From: Bacillus sp. REN16
GTDB lineage: Bacteria; Bacillota; Bacilli; Bacillales; Bacillaceae_L
Direction: 5' to 3'
Assembly: GCF_020731355.1 (NCBI RefSeq)
Contig: NZ_JAJFZK010000002.1
Span: 186,001 to 250,000 of the forward strand
Length of the DNA stretch: 64,000 bases
The notes beneath the pieces are model-generated. The model had not been told where the DNA came from. It worked only from the letters and a program-made list of their open reading frames with translations, and ran no database searches. The translations under genes were made by a program, and so were the position numbers. The stretch's first letter is position 1. Each line of letters begins with the position of its first letter. Of the stretch, positions 27,411 to 36,634 are shown in pieces.

Positions 27411-28574
27411 TTAATGCGTACCTGACACATCCAATTTCTTTTGTATGGCGTTTGGTTTTTTGTTTGATGATTCGTTTATTTTTTCTTGCAGCTTGTCATG
27501 ATAAAGGTCTGCATCAATTGGTAAATAGACAGGCTCATTTAACCAAGCTGACAAATAGATGGCATTGGAAATTTCTAAACCTTTAATCCCATCTTCTCCT
27601 GGTGCTAATAATGGTGTACCCTTCGTTATCGCATCAATCCAATTTTGCATAATCCCGATATGATCTTCCCTTTGACCCTTAATCGGAATATCAATTGGCC
27701 AGCATTCAGGTTGACCAAAGCCGCCTTTATAAGTTGCATTGAATTCTCGTTCTGATTGAGTTAAGCGATAAAAGGTAAGTTTATGATCTTCAACAACCAT
27801 TTTCCCACGATCACCGACAATTTCGAAACGGTTTGTACCTGATGTTTCACCTATTGACGTAATGAAAACCCCAGTTGCACCATTTTCATATTCGACATAT
27901 GCGGTGAGATCATCCTCTACCTCAATATCGTGATATTTTCCATAATGACAGAAAGCGTGGACTTTCTTAGGCATCATTCCTGTTGTCCACTGCCAAAGAT
28001 CTACTTGGTGTGGAGCCTGATTTAGTAAGACGCCTCCGCCTTCTCCTACCCAAGTTGCACGCCACTCACCAGAGTCGTAATAACTTTGAGAACGGTACCA
28101 ATCCGTGATAATCCAATTGGTACGTTTGATCTCACCAAGTTCTCCTGCTTGAATGAGGCTTCGTATTTTTTGATAGATTGGATTTGTTCGTTGGTTGTAC
28201 ATAATGCTAAAGACTTTGCCACTTTCCTGTGCGACTCGGTTCATCTCCGCTACATCTTTTGTAAAGACTCCTGCCGGCTTTTCAATAAGGACATGTACCC
28301 CATTAGCAAATGCCTTCATTGCAATCTTTGGATGACTGTAATGTGGTGTCGCAATAAGGACGGCATCTATCCCGGACTTCTCAAAAAATTCATCCTCATC
28401 GAGAAAAGTTTGCACATTACCGTTCGAATAATTTCTTATATTATCTAACTGTTCTTGGAAGGGATCACATACTGCTGTAAGGGTTGCTCCACTAATTTTT
28501 CCATCAACTAATTGCCTTGCATGTGATCTTCCCATGTTGCCAATTCCAATCACACCTACTTTAATGGGGGTCAT
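27411..28574 (-). CDS. Gfo/Idh/MocA-family oxidoreductase (EKP type)
   Basis: 387 residues, with GIGNMGRSHARQL nucleotide-binding loop, the signature EKPAG (about residue 100) and HQVDLWQWTTG in the C-terminal domain. The start is well supported by GGAGGTGA before ATG. It directly abuts the stop codon of a truncated sugar isomerase gene (TAA then ATG, no gap), so it once formed a tight isomerase-dehydrogenase operon. It likely acts on a sugar or inositol-like compound. Reaction inferred from family only. Confidence 0.87.
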   Translation of the reverse strand: MTPIKVGVIGIGNMGRSHARQLVDGKISGATLTAVCDPFQEQLDNIRNYSNGNVQTFLDEDEFFEKSGIDAVLIATPHYSHPKIAMKAFANGVHVLIEKPAGVFTKDVAEMNRVAQESGKVFSIMYNQRTNPIYQKIRSLIQAGELGEIKRTNWIITDWYRSQSYYDSGEWRATWVGEGGGVLLNQAPHQVDLWQWTTGMMPKKVHAFCHYGKYHDIEVEDDLTAYVEYENGATGVFITSIGETSGTNRFEIVGDRGKMVVEDHKLTFYRLTQSEREFNATYKGGFGQPECWPIDIPIKGQREDHIGIMQNWIDAITKGTPLLAPGEDGIKGLEISNAIYLSAWLNEPVYLPIDADLYHDKLQEKINESSNKKPNAIQKKLDVSGTH

Positions 28575-28748
28575 TTATCTCACCTCCGCTTCATTGATTG
28601 ATTTCGCGAATTTTTCTAAGTTATTTAAGCTTATCTCTAAGCTTTCCAATGGCGGGCGATCACAAATGTCCTGTTCGACCGCGTACCATTCAATTCCATT
28701 CGATTCTCCCCATTGTAAGATTGGAATAAAGTCAATCTCATTTATTGC
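28575..28748 (-). pseudogene. C-terminal remnant of a sugar phosphate isomerase/epimerase
   Basis: The minus frame ending at the TAA 28577-28575 reads NEIDFIPILQWGES, then GIEWYAVEQDICD and PPLESLEISLNNLEKF, the typical tail of TIM-barrel xylose-isomerase-like (IolE-type) sugar isomerases. Only about 58 codons remain: upstream of about 28748 the reading is lost and no start exists. A deletion has removed the rest, leaving its stop fused to the start of the oxidoreductase. It lies near another broken gene (23.3-24.6 kb), so this zone is decaying. Confidence 0.75.
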
Positions 28749-28816
28749 CTAAATGGACTATATGCATTTTCGTCCTAAAGGAATAAATACCAAATATAAA
28801 ACACACCATATCCAAT

Positions 28817-28847
28817 AACACCCTTCTTAACCAATAAGAAGGGTGTT
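28817..28847 (-). terminator. Hairpin after the second yesL
   Basis: AACACCCTTCTTA (28817-28829) and TAAGAAGGGTGTT (28835-28847) form a perfect 13-bp stem with a 5-nt loop, immediately after the yesL stop at 28851. The T-run is short, so efficiency is uncertain. Confidence 0.7.
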
Positions 28848-28850
28848 TGT

Positions 28851-29477
28851 TTATTCTGAAGTAGTAGTTTGGCGTTGTCTTTCGATCCTTGTAAAAGCTA
28901 GGAATGCAGACCACATAATGACAAAAGCTAATGCACTCCCGCCAAATAATGGAATTAGTCCTGGTAAAGTGGTCATTAACATATAAATTGTTAAACTTCC
29001 AATTACCATCATTATTGTGGACAATGGGTTCATTAACATGATTAAAAATGAATTTTTTACGACTTGAAAGACTGTGACATTGAAGTGGACAAAAGTTGGA
29101 AAAACATAACACAACGTTAAGATAAAACCTAAGCAAAGTAGTAAAGTAGGGTAATAGAGAACATTGATGAAACTATCTGTGCTTCTTAAAAAATGAATAT
29201 CAATGTATAAAATATAACCTGCAACCAAAATGAACACGCCTAGTAAATTACCTTTCAAAAAGTCCTTTTTATATGAATCCCAAAAGGTTTTAAAAACAGG
29301 AATTTCATCAAATCCCATTAGCCATTTTCGGACAATCGTAAACATTGAAATTGTAGCTGGAAAAAAGCCCAAAAAACCGAGTCCCAAAATCGTAAAAAGA
29401 ATCCACACTAGATTGATATAGGCTAATCTCATAATCCACTCACAAAGTTTATATATACCTCCCATAAAACCATTCAT
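28851..29477 (-). CDS. YesL-family (DUF624) membrane protein, copy B
   Basis: 208 residues, paralogous to the copy at 10728 (MNGFMGGIYKLCEWIMRLAYINLVW, LGFLGFFPATIS). About five membrane helices. CAGGAGG precedes the ATG. It closes the second module next to the YesU-like and YtdP-like genes. Its role is unknown, although YesL proteins track sugar ABC importers. Confidence 0.87.
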   Translation of the reverse strand: MNGFMGGIYKLCEWIMRLAYINLVWILFTILGLGFLGFFPATISMFTIVRKWLMGFDEIPVFKTFWDSYKKDFLKGNLLGVFILVAGYILYIDIHFLRSTDSFINVLYYPTLLLCLGFILTLCYVFPTFVHFNVTVFQVVKNSFLIMLMNPLSTIMMVIGSLTIYMLMTTLPGLIPLFGGSALAFVIMWSAFLAFTRIERQRQTTTSE

Positions 29478-29565
29478 TTACAAAGATGCCTCCTGCCATT
29501 TTATGTATTATCAGGTTTATCTTGCAGTCACGCACACAGTTTCATTGTACTGGTCAACAATGAGA

Positions 29566-30261
29566 TTACTTCTTTAAAATAGCTTGATAAACTGCCAAGT
29601 TTTCATACGAAGCCTTCATTGGTGCCATTTGTCGAATCCCTATTTTTCCACCATTCAGTATAGGACCATATGCTGTACCTTCATCTTCCCATTCTAAAAC
29701 CGTTAAATTATTTATCGAGAACTGAACAATCCCCTCATATTTTACAAGTTTCATATGATAAGGCGAATCCGCATCTTCAACAGGTGGAAGTGGATCTGCT
29801 CCCTGTGCTACAAGATGGAAGCCATGACTTTTTCGTAAATTACATGTACGAAATGCCCGTTCATCTGGATATTTATGTCTAAAATAGGATAAGTGGAGAG
29901 CATTTATTGAACCGGAATGATATTCAGGATACTTTCCTTGTCTTCTTGGTAGGCTAGGCTGAAAAATGTCTTCTCCATTACGACCTGTTGCAGCGAAAAA
30001 CATCATGCATAAGCCTGGTTCTTGTAGTGGATAGAAATCCCACTCAATTATAATTTTATCCGGAAAATCAGTGGGGCACCAAAAAACCCAATGAGCATTA
30101 TCACCGTGGATATTTGGATCTAGTTTATTTTCTAGTATTAAACGTTCATTTTCAAAATTTACTTTTGCTTGTCCCTCTAGTTTCCAATTCTCAATACTTT
30201 GTATTTTCGTTAACGGATTGAAATAAAGACATTCTCCCTTTTCAAAATAACTGTATTTCAT
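29566..30261 (-). CDS. yesU: DUF1961 protein, YesU-like
   Basis: 231 residues from the ATG at 30261, where TAGGAGGG lies 9 nt upstream; the longer in-frame reading from 30396 has no site and overlaps the YtdP-like gene. YesU of B. subtilis (220 residues, DUF1961) has a concanavalin-like beta-sandwich and sits in the rhamnogalacturonan locus. Visible marks are HWVFWCPTDFP, IIEWDFYPL, FHLVAQGADPLPP and the tail GKIGIRQMAPMKASYENLAVY. It may bind or cleave a carbohydrate, but no activity is established. It is not secreted. A terminator lies between it and the regulator upstream, so it probably has its own promoter. Confidence 0.85.
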   Translation of the reverse strand: MKYSYFEKGECLYFNPLTKIQSIENWKLEGQAKVNFENERLILENKLDPNIHGDNAHWVFWCPTDFPDKIIIEWDFYPLQEPGLCMMFFAATGRNGEDIFQPSLPRRQGKYPEYHSGSINALHLSYFRHKYPDERAFRTCNLRKSHGFHLVAQGADPLPPVEDADSPYHMKLVKYEGIVQFSINNLTVLEWEDEGTAYGPILNGGKIGIRQMAPMKASYENLAVYQAILKK

Positions 30262-30350
30262 AAAAAGTTCCCTCCTATACAAGGAATAGATCATTATACT
30301 ATTAAACGTAAGGAACATTTTTATTTCCATCAACCATACTTTTTTGCTTT

Positions 30351-30378
30351 TAGTAAAAAAAGAGGGTATAAAACCTCT
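30351..30378 (-). terminator. Terminator after the YtdP-like gene
   Basis: On the minus strand AGAGG pairs with CCTCT (30378-30374 and 30365-30361) and is followed by TTTTTTT. It lies just past the stop of the regulator at 30383. Confidence 0.75.
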
Positions 30379-30382
30379 CATT

Positions 30383-32713
30383 TTACCCAATTTCACTATT
30401 TTGTTGATTTAGTTTTCTATATTGACTAGGTGTAACACCAATTTGCTTTTTAAAAATTCGATTAAAATAACTCTGACGATACCCTACTGTCTCTGCAATA
30501 TGATTAATTTTCATATCGGAATTTTGAAGCATTTCTTTTGCCTTTTCTATTCTTAGTTGGGTCAAATAATCAATGAAATTGATTCCTACTATTTGTTTGA
30601 AACTTTTACTGAGAGAATAAGGGTTGGTGCCTACTTCATCTGCACAACTTTCTAATGATATATCATACTTGTAATTTTCATGAATGATTACAATTACTTT
30701 TTCTATTAAACGTTTTAACTCAATATTCATTCGTCCTTCAAGCTGATGAAGATAAGGGTTAATGACTTCATCAATAAACCATTTTACAATACTTTTTTTA
30801 TCGCGGATTTTTGAAAGTTCCTCGTACATATTTTTTTCTTTGTAAAGGTCATGAGGATGAAAACCTGAATGTAAAATTTCATGCTGTATACTACTAAATA
30901 ATTGGATTGCACTATAATTAATATTTATCTCGTTATTCCCATTTTTCGTTAATTCCTTAAAGAACTGGCTGATTAGTTCTTCAACCTCATTTATATGTCC
31001 CATTCTAATTGCTTGGATAATTTCTTTCTCTTTAGTAAATGGATAATGGAATTCCTGCATATCCATTTTCTTATTTTCGTGTAAATCAATAATTTGATTT
31101 CGATTTTCGAATATCCGAAATCTTTTCCTCTTCCGAACTTCTTCAAATAAATAAGGAATTTCCTTAACCTTATCAGTGGAATCACTTATGGTTGCAGTAA
31201 CCTGCATCTTAAGAATTCGATTCACTCCATCTGTTACTTTGCTGGCAAAGTCACGCAATTCTTCTCTCATTGAAGTGTTTTTTGGAAAAATCACCAACAT
31301 TTCTACTGACAAGTCAGAAACTTTTATCACATTGAACTGTTCAAATAATTCTTGGGCTATTTCTTCCATGATATTTGCTGTTACAAAAGTAACCAAACTT
31401 TCATCATTATTTGAAAAACGCTCATTTGAATCATCTAATCCGGTTAGTTGAATTTCTAAAGCTATAAAAGATCGATCATGAACATTCCAACCATAGTTTT
31501 CCATTCTCTTTCGCAAATTATCTTCTTGGTATTCATAAAAATACCCTTGAATTAATTCAAGAATAAAGCCTCTTTTAATTTCTATAACTTGTTCTGAAAG
31601 ACGATCACGAAGCAAATTGCTGTTTTGAGCTAACTTCCGCCACTGTTCTTCAATGACTAGAAATTCATTTTTGTTTGCATGGTTCAAACTCTCTGCTTCA
31701 TCACCTACTAATTTTTTCAGAAGACCATTGATTGGTGAATAAATTTTATTCGATGCAAACCATGACATAATTAATGCAAGGATTAATGTAGAAACACTTA
31801 TGATTAAGATAAGTCTCGAAATAAAAACTAAAGGTGCTGTTATAGATGAGATCGGTGCGGCTGACACATATGTCCAATTCGAATCAATTCTTGTAAAATG
31901 TCCGTAAGAAACCGAATACATTTTATTATCAAAATTGAATTGAAATGTACCTTTATCTTCTTGTAAATCTTCTAATTTTCTTCTCAGTTCTGCAATAAAG
32001 GAAGGATCTTTCGTATTATTCGCAGAAAGTAAAATTTGATTGTCTTCATTTAATATAAACGTTGCACCCTTAGAGTACGGTGTTAAGGTTTTTAATAATT
32101 CCAACCCTTTCTGTTGGTCAATTTTTACTACAAGTAACCCGAAAGGATCTTTACTGGTTGCTGGAATATTATGCACAAATGCAAGAGGTGATGAATTTTT
32201 CCCATTGGATTGCGGGTTTCGCACCCATTGCATAGTTTTATCATTTGTTAAAAGTTCATGATAGTATTCCTTTGATTTATTATTTAAAACATTATATTCA
32301 CTGTTGAACAATATTGGTTTATCTGCTTCCACATATAGTTCAACATCTTTTATTAAAGAATGACTACCTTGAAGAAGTAACAGGGATTTTGTAATATCAT
32401 ATGTTTCTGTAAACTGTTTAACAAAATCCATGTTCCTTAGGGCATCCCCAAACCTAGGTTCAAAGGCCCAATGAGAGGTTGAGTATTCCAAAAAAGAAAA
32501 TTGTTCGTCAATATTTTTTGCTCTTTCATTAATTTGACTATTATGCTGATTCATTAGTTCATCTTCAACCTGTCCAATCGCGAACCAATAAATACCCAAC
32601 CCAGTAATTAACCCTGGAATACTAGCGATAAATAAAATCAGAATAAAACTATTTCGGTGATGTATTCCTTTCCATTGAAGTTGCATAAGTTTATTTTTGA
32701 TCTTTTTTGCCAC
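30383..32713 (-). CDS. ytdP: Membrane-anchored AraC-family regulator, YtdP-like
   Basis: 776 residues (B. subtilis YtdP 772). It starts at GTG with AGGGGG upstream. A membrane helix near residues 23-45 (SFILILFIASIPGLITGL), an extracellular sensing region of about 250 residues and a second helix near 300-322 are followed by a long cytoplasmic linker. The C-terminus is an AraC double helix-turn-helix (CADEVGTNPYSLSKSFKQ, then IAETVGYRQSYFNRIFKK). It combines sensor and DNA binding in one chain, with no phosphorelay. It stands next to the LplB/YtcP/YtcQ-like importer and probably controls module B in response to an external oligosaccharide. Confidence 0.9.
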   Translation of the reverse strand: MAKKIKNKLMQLQWKGIHHRNSFILILFIASIPGLITGLGIYWFAIGQVEDELMNQHNSQINERAKNIDEQFSFLEYSTSHWAFEPRFGDALRNMDFVKQFTETYDITKSLLLLQGSHSLIKDVELYVEADKPILFNSEYNVLNNKSKEYYHELLTNDKTMQWVRNPQSNGKNSSPLAFVHNIPATSKDPFGLLVVKIDQQKGLELLKTLTPYSKGATFILNEDNQILLSANNTKDPSFIAELRRKLEDLQEDKGTFQFNFDNKMYSVSYGHFTRIDSNWTYVSAAPISSITAPLVFISRLILIISVSTLILALIMSWFASNKIYSPINGLLKKLVGDEAESLNHANKNEFLVIEEQWRKLAQNSNLLRDRLSEQVIEIKRGFILELIQGYFYEYQEDNLRKRMENYGWNVHDRSFIALEIQLTGLDDSNERFSNNDESLVTFVTANIMEEIAQELFEQFNVIKVSDLSVEMLVIFPKNTSMREELRDFASKVTDGVNRILKMQVTATISDSTDKVKEIPYLFEEVRKRKRFRIFENRNQIIDLHENKKMDMQEFHYPFTKEKEIIQAIRMGHINEVEELISQFFKELTKNGNNEININYSAIQLFSSIQHEILHSGFHPHDLYKEKNMYEELSKIRDKKSIVKWFIDEVINPYLHQLEGRMNIELKRLIEKVIVIIHENYKYDISLESCADEVGTNPYSLSKSFKQIVGINFIDYLTQLRIEKAKEMLQNSDMKINHIAETVGYRQSYFNRIFKKQIGVTPSQYRKLNQQNSEIG

Positions 32714-32835
32714 ATGTAATCCCCCTAACCTAGCAACTTTCTATCTATTATTCTATTATGTCATAAATTATCGAAAAATTGAATGCGCTTTAATAACAAA
32801 TGTAAAAAAAGATTCGTAACATTTCTAAATATAAT

Positions 32836-32881
32836 AAAAAGGACAAATTGCAGTATAGATAAACTGCAATTTGTCCTTTTT
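32836..32881. terminator. Strong bidirectional terminator
   Basis: AAAAAGGACAAATTGCAGT (32836-32854) and its perfect complement (32863-32881) form a 19-bp stem with T-runs on both sides. It ends the binding protein-LplB-YtcP operon, whose last stop is at 32893. Confidence 0.93.
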
Positions 32882-32892
32882 CAGAATAACGA

Positions 32893-33789
32893 TTAACCTT
32901 TTACTGAACCTAATAACATTCCTTTTGCAAAATGTTTTTGCAGGAATGGATAAACAAACAAAATGGGTAAAGTAGCCACAACGACAACGGCTAATTTTAA
33001 TGATTGGTCAGGTGGTTCGACATAGTTTGCCCCCATTGCGGCAGCGTCTCCAATGGTAGTTTGAGAGAGAATAATAATTTGTTGAAGAAGTACCTGAACC
33101 GGCCATTTTGTACTGTCATTTATATAGAGTAATGCGCTAAAGAAATCATTCCAGATTGCTACCGCATAAAAAAGAGCAAACGTTGCGATAACGGGTTTTG
33201 ATAATGGCAACATAATCCGCCAAAAAATCCCGAATTCAGTACAACCATCAATTTTTGCAGCCTCTTCTAATTCAAAAGGAATGTTTTGGAAAAAGGATTT
33301 TACAATAATTAAGTTAAAGGGATTAATTGCTAGTGGCAAAATTAAGGCCCAATAAGAATCTAATAATCCTAGGGATTTAACCACGATGTAAGTTGGAATC
33401 ATTCCACCACTGAACAACATTGAAAACACAATAAGATTCATGATTGCGTTACGTCCCATTAAGGTCTTTCTTGACAATGGATATGCCATTGTAAATGTAA
33501 ACAGCAGACAAACTATTGTTCCAACTAATGTAACTAAAATGGAGACTATTAAACTTCGTACGAAAGTATCAGTGGAAAAAATATATTTATACGCTTCAAG
33601 TGAAAATGTTTCGGGAAAGATGAAAAAGCTCCTTCTAGTTAATTCGGCTTCAGTTGCGAAAGATCCTGCGACCATATATAAAAGCGGACAAATCATCAAC
33701 AATCCAGCTAGTCCTAAAAAAACAAAGTTGAAACCGTCAAATACTCTACCTGCCGGAGTATTATGCATCTTTGGCATTGACATAATCAA
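32893..33789 (-). CDS. ytcP: Carbohydrate ABC permease, YtcP/LplC type
   Basis: 298 residues with six membrane helices; the EAA loop is EAAKIDGCTEFGIFWRIMLP. It belongs to the YtcP/LplC group that works with LplB-type partners in uptake of rhamnogalacturonan or other complex sugars. It lies 22 nt after the LplB-like gene and is the last gene before a strong terminator. No ATPase gene is nearby. Confidence 0.9.
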   Translation of the reverse strand: MIMSMPKMHNTPAGRVFDGFNFVFLGLAGLLMICPLLYMVAGSFATEAELTRRSFFIFPETFSLEAYKYIFSTDTFVRSLIVSILVTLVGTIVCLLFTFTMAYPLSRKTLMGRNAIMNLIVFSMLFSGGMIPTYIVVKSLGLLDSYWALILPLAINPFNLIIVKSFFQNIPFELEEAAKIDGCTEFGIFWRIMLPLSKPVIATFALFYAVAIWNDFFSALLYINDSTKWPVQVLLQQIIILSQTTIGDAAAMGANYVEPPDQSLKLAVVVVATLPILFVYPFLQKHFAKGMLLGSVKG

Positions 33790-33811
33790 ACCTCCTCAAA
33801 ATACTATTAAT

Positions 33812-34792
33812 CTAAAAGATTCCTTCCTGCCCTACTTTCTTGGCCAACTTATTCGCACCAAGTACAAGTATGATTCCAATCACAGATTTAAATAATCCGA
33901 CGGCTGTACTATAGCTGTATGCACCTTGCGTAATACCTATAAAATAAACATAGGTGTCAAATACATCCGCTACACTGCGGTTTAAAGAGTTTGTCATCAA
34001 GAAGATTTGCTGGAATCCTGTATCTAAAAAATTCCCAAGGCGTAAAATAAGCAGTATAATAATGACACTTCTAACAGCTGGTAAAGTTACATGCCATACA
34101 CGTCTAAAACGTCCTGCACCATCTACAATCGCAGCTTCATATTGTTCCTTATCAACCGATGCAAGTGCAGCTAAAAAGATAACTGTCCCCCAACCGGTTT
34201 CTTTCCAGATAATTTGTCCCATAATTAATGGGCGGAACCATTCAGGTGAAGATAAAAAGTTTATTTCCTTACCATAAAAACTTGAAACGATATCATTTAC
34301 AACACCGCCACTAGTTGTAAAGAAAACATACGTTATACTTGCAATTATTACCCAAGACATAAAATGTGGAACATACACAAAAGTTTGGACGGTTCTTTTA
34401 TACCAACTAACTCTTAATTCATTCAATAGTAGCGCTAAAATGATAGGGGCGGGAAAAAAGAATACTAGATCCAAACACGCTAGAATAAATGTGTTTCGTA
34501 ACAATCTAATAAAATCTGGATTTTGGAAAAAGTTTGTAAAGTGCTCAAATCCTACCCACTCACTTCCAAGAATCCCCTTAAAGGGAGAGTAATCTTGAAA
34601 GGCAATGACGATCCCCCACATTGGGGCATATTTAAAAATAAGAAAGTATAAAATACCTGGAATGAGTAAGAAATAAAGCCATTTGTCCCTTTTCAAACGC
34701 TGAAGTTTTGTGATATTTGTTTTTATTGTATTGGGTTTATTTTTGGAAGGAATGTACTCTACTTCCGTACTCTGTGTTTTAAGGGTTGACAT
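33812..34792 (-). CDS. lplB: Carbohydrate ABC permease, LplB type
   Basis: 326 residues. The cytoplasmic N-terminus KLQRLKRDKWLYFLLIPGILYFLIFKYAPMWG is characteristic of LplB permeases. Six helices; the EAA-like loop is EAAIVDGAGRFRRVWHVTLP. It forms a channel with the YtcP-like permease and receives substrate from the lipoprotein upstream. The separating interval from the binding protein holds a stable stem-loop (34858-34890). Confidence 0.9.
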   Translation of the reverse strand: MSTLKTQSTEVEYIPSKNKPNTIKTNITKLQRLKRDKWLYFLLIPGILYFLIFKYAPMWGIVIAFQDYSPFKGILGSEWVGFEHFTNFFQNPDFIRLLRNTFILACLDLVFFFPAPIILALLLNELRVSWYKRTVQTFVYVPHFMSWVIIASITYVFFTTSGGVVNDIVSSFYGKEINFLSSPEWFRPLIMGQIIWKETGWGTVIFLAALASVDKEQYEAAIVDGAGRFRRVWHVTLPAVRSVIIILLILRLGNFLDTGFQQIFLMTNSLNRSVADVFDTYVYFIGITQGAYSYSTAVGLFKSVIGIILVLGANKLAKKVGQEGIF

Positions 34793-34857
34793 CTTCTCCC
34801 CTCTCTTTCTATTAAAATACGAAGATTTTAATCATATATTAAGTAATCGATATTTCT

Positions 34858-34890
34858 AAAGCAGGCAGTGCCTGTAACACCGCCTGCTTT
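34858..34890 (-). other. Intercistronic stem-loop after the YtcQ-like gene
   Basis: AAAGCAGGC (34858-34866) and GCCTGCTTT (34882-34890) make a perfect 9-bp stem without a T-run, ten bases past the YtcQ stop. It parallels the stem after the YesO gene at 13301 and probably protects the binding-protein transcript. Confidence 0.6.
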
Positions 34891-34899
34891 ACCATTTCT

Positions 34900-36435
34900 T
34901 TACTTTTGGCTATCTTTATATAACTCGTTAATTTCTTTAACATAATCGTTTCCACCAGAAGTACGCCATAATTCAATTGCGTCTTTAAATCCGGCTTCAT
35001 CAATTTGACCGACGATAAATTTAATTCTTGCATCATTAATAATATTGTCTAACTGTTGTCCTTTTTGGGCATAAACCTCAGAAAGTAAAGATTCAGCTGG
35101 GTTAGCTACAACAATATCTTCATTCGTTTTCTTAACTTCTTCCTCTTTTTCCCTTAAAGGTGTTGATTCTGGCTTTAAGAAATTTTCTCCAGGAATACCA
35201 GGGATGAATTGGTTAAGATCTGTATGCTCATTTTTAAGTGCTTCACTATTTCCTTCTTTTCCAGGAATTGGTGACACATATTTACCATCTTGTATTTCAT
35301 AATGACGGCCTTCCACACCGTTATAAGCAAGAATTTGTGCTTCTTTTTCATTTACTTTATCGAGGAACGTAAGTACTCGTTTCAAATCTTCTTCTGTTTT
35401 AACACTAGACTTTGGAATCGCTAATAAACCTGAATAACCAGAAGTCGGTAGGTTATAAAGTCCGTTTGGTCCTTCCACTGCTCCAAACACATCAATTGGA
35501 TCATCTAATGAAGGATCTGCCTCAATCATTGCTTCCTGAGCACGGTGAGCACGGTCAACAACGTCAACAATGACACCTGCTTGACCATTCTGAAGTGGAT
35601 CTCCCCATTTTTGTGGATCCATTACTGCAAAGTCTTCGTTCACTAAACCTTCATCATACAATTTCTTAAAGAATTTCAATGCTTCCATGTATTCCTTTGT
35701 CATGAAATCAGGTTGAAGGTTACCATCTGCATCTTCTCCCCATTTATTGGGTGACCCAAACCATGTTTGCATAATATCCCAAGGTCCTGCATATTTTGAT
35801 ACAACCATTCCGTATGTATCATCTTTACCATTTCCATCAGGATCGTCTTCTGTGAATGCTTTTAATACATCGTAAAACTCATCAATTGTTTCAGGAGTCT
35901 CTAGATTTAGGTTTTTCAACCAATCTTTTCGGATTGTTACCGCCATTCTTCCAAGTGGACGTGAACGATAGATTCCATAGATTTTTCCATCAATTGCACT
36001 ATTTTGTAATGTAATTTCGTTCGCTTGACTTAGATTAGGATAATCTTTTAAATATGGTCCTAATTCCCAAAACGCTCCATCTCTTACTGCACTTACAAAG
36101 CTTGGTATTTTGGAAGGGATCATCATAATCTCAGGTAAGTTCCCTGACGCCATTGTAATATTTAACTTATCTTGATAAGCGCTATCTAGTACCCAGTTCA
36201 TTTTAATATCCGTATTTGTGAATTCTTCAAGAGCTTTAAGAACTGGGCTATCATCTTTTGGCGGGTCTGGTGAATAAGCAGTTGTCATAATTTCAATTTC
36301 ATTTTTTCCATTGTCTTTTGCTTTTTCTTCGCCACTTGATTCATCACTACATGCAGCTAGAAATGATGAAAGTAGTATTGTTGTCGCAAGCGGTAATGCC
36401 ATTTTTCGTGAAAACTTCTTTTTGCCTTTTTTCAT
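34900..36435 (-). CDS. ytcQ: Oligosaccharide-binding lipoprotein, YtcQ-like
   Basis: 511 residues (B. subtilis YtcQ 498). The signal peptide ends LLSSFLAAC (lipobox Cys about residue 29) and an acidic linker follows. The mature part is a large family-1 solute-binding fold (EIEIMTTAYSPDPPKDDSPVL, then MVVSKYAGPWDIMQTWFGSPNKW). It delivers sugars to LplB/YtcP. It leads its operon after a 199-bp gap holding a cre-like sequence and a CAAAAAAATGTA motif. Confidence 0.9.
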   Translation of the reverse strand: MKKGKKKFSRKMALPLATTILLSSFLAACSDESSGEEKAKDNGKNEIEIMTTAYSPDPPKDDSPVLKALEEFTNTDIKMNWVLDSAYQDKLNITMASGNLPEIMMIPSKIPSFVSAVRDGAFWELGPYLKDYPNLSQANEITLQNSAIDGKIYGIYRSRPLGRMAVTIRKDWLKNLNLETPETIDEFYDVLKAFTEDDPDGNGKDDTYGMVVSKYAGPWDIMQTWFGSPNKWGEDADGNLQPDFMTKEYMEALKFFKKLYDEGLVNEDFAVMDPQKWGDPLQNGQAGVIVDVVDRAHRAQEAMIEADPSLDDPIDVFGAVEGPNGLYNLPTSGYSGLLAIPKSSVKTEEDLKRVLTFLDKVNEKEAQILAYNGVEGRHYEIQDGKYVSPIPGKEGNSEALKNEHTDLNQFIPGIPGENFLKPESTPLREKEEEVKKTNEDIVVANPAESLLSEVYAQKGQQLDNIINDARIKFIVGQIDEAGFKDAIELWRTSGGNDYVKEINELYKDSQK

Positions 36436-36540
36436 TTTATTGCCCCCTTGTTTTTTAATTTCTTACATCTTGGCATCTCACGACTTTCCTTAGAAAATTT
36501 ATTAATTTTTGAGGTAGCTGCAAGATGTTCTACACTAAAG

Positions 36541-36580
36541 GTAAACCGCTTTCACTTTTCTGACAATTACATTTTTTTGT
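36541..36580 (-). promoter_or_regulatory. cre-like site and ATGTA motif upstream of the YtcQ-like operon
   Basis: GTAAACCGCTTTCA (36541-36554) agrees with a cre core with about two mismatches. Just distal to it, the minus strand reads CAAAAAAATGTAATTGTCAG (36579-36560), resembling motifs before the genes at 40416, 48871 and 51221. Weak individually. Confidence 0.4.
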
Positions 36581-36634
36581 ACAACTTAAAGCCTTGATAT
36601 TCTTGGGTTTTCACATACTTTTATCTATTCTTGT

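Noticed and set aside
28738-29136. 132-codon minus-strand ORF overlapping yesL copy B
   Set aside because: It is an alternate frame of the DUF624 gene and its downstream hairpin, with no protein-like features.
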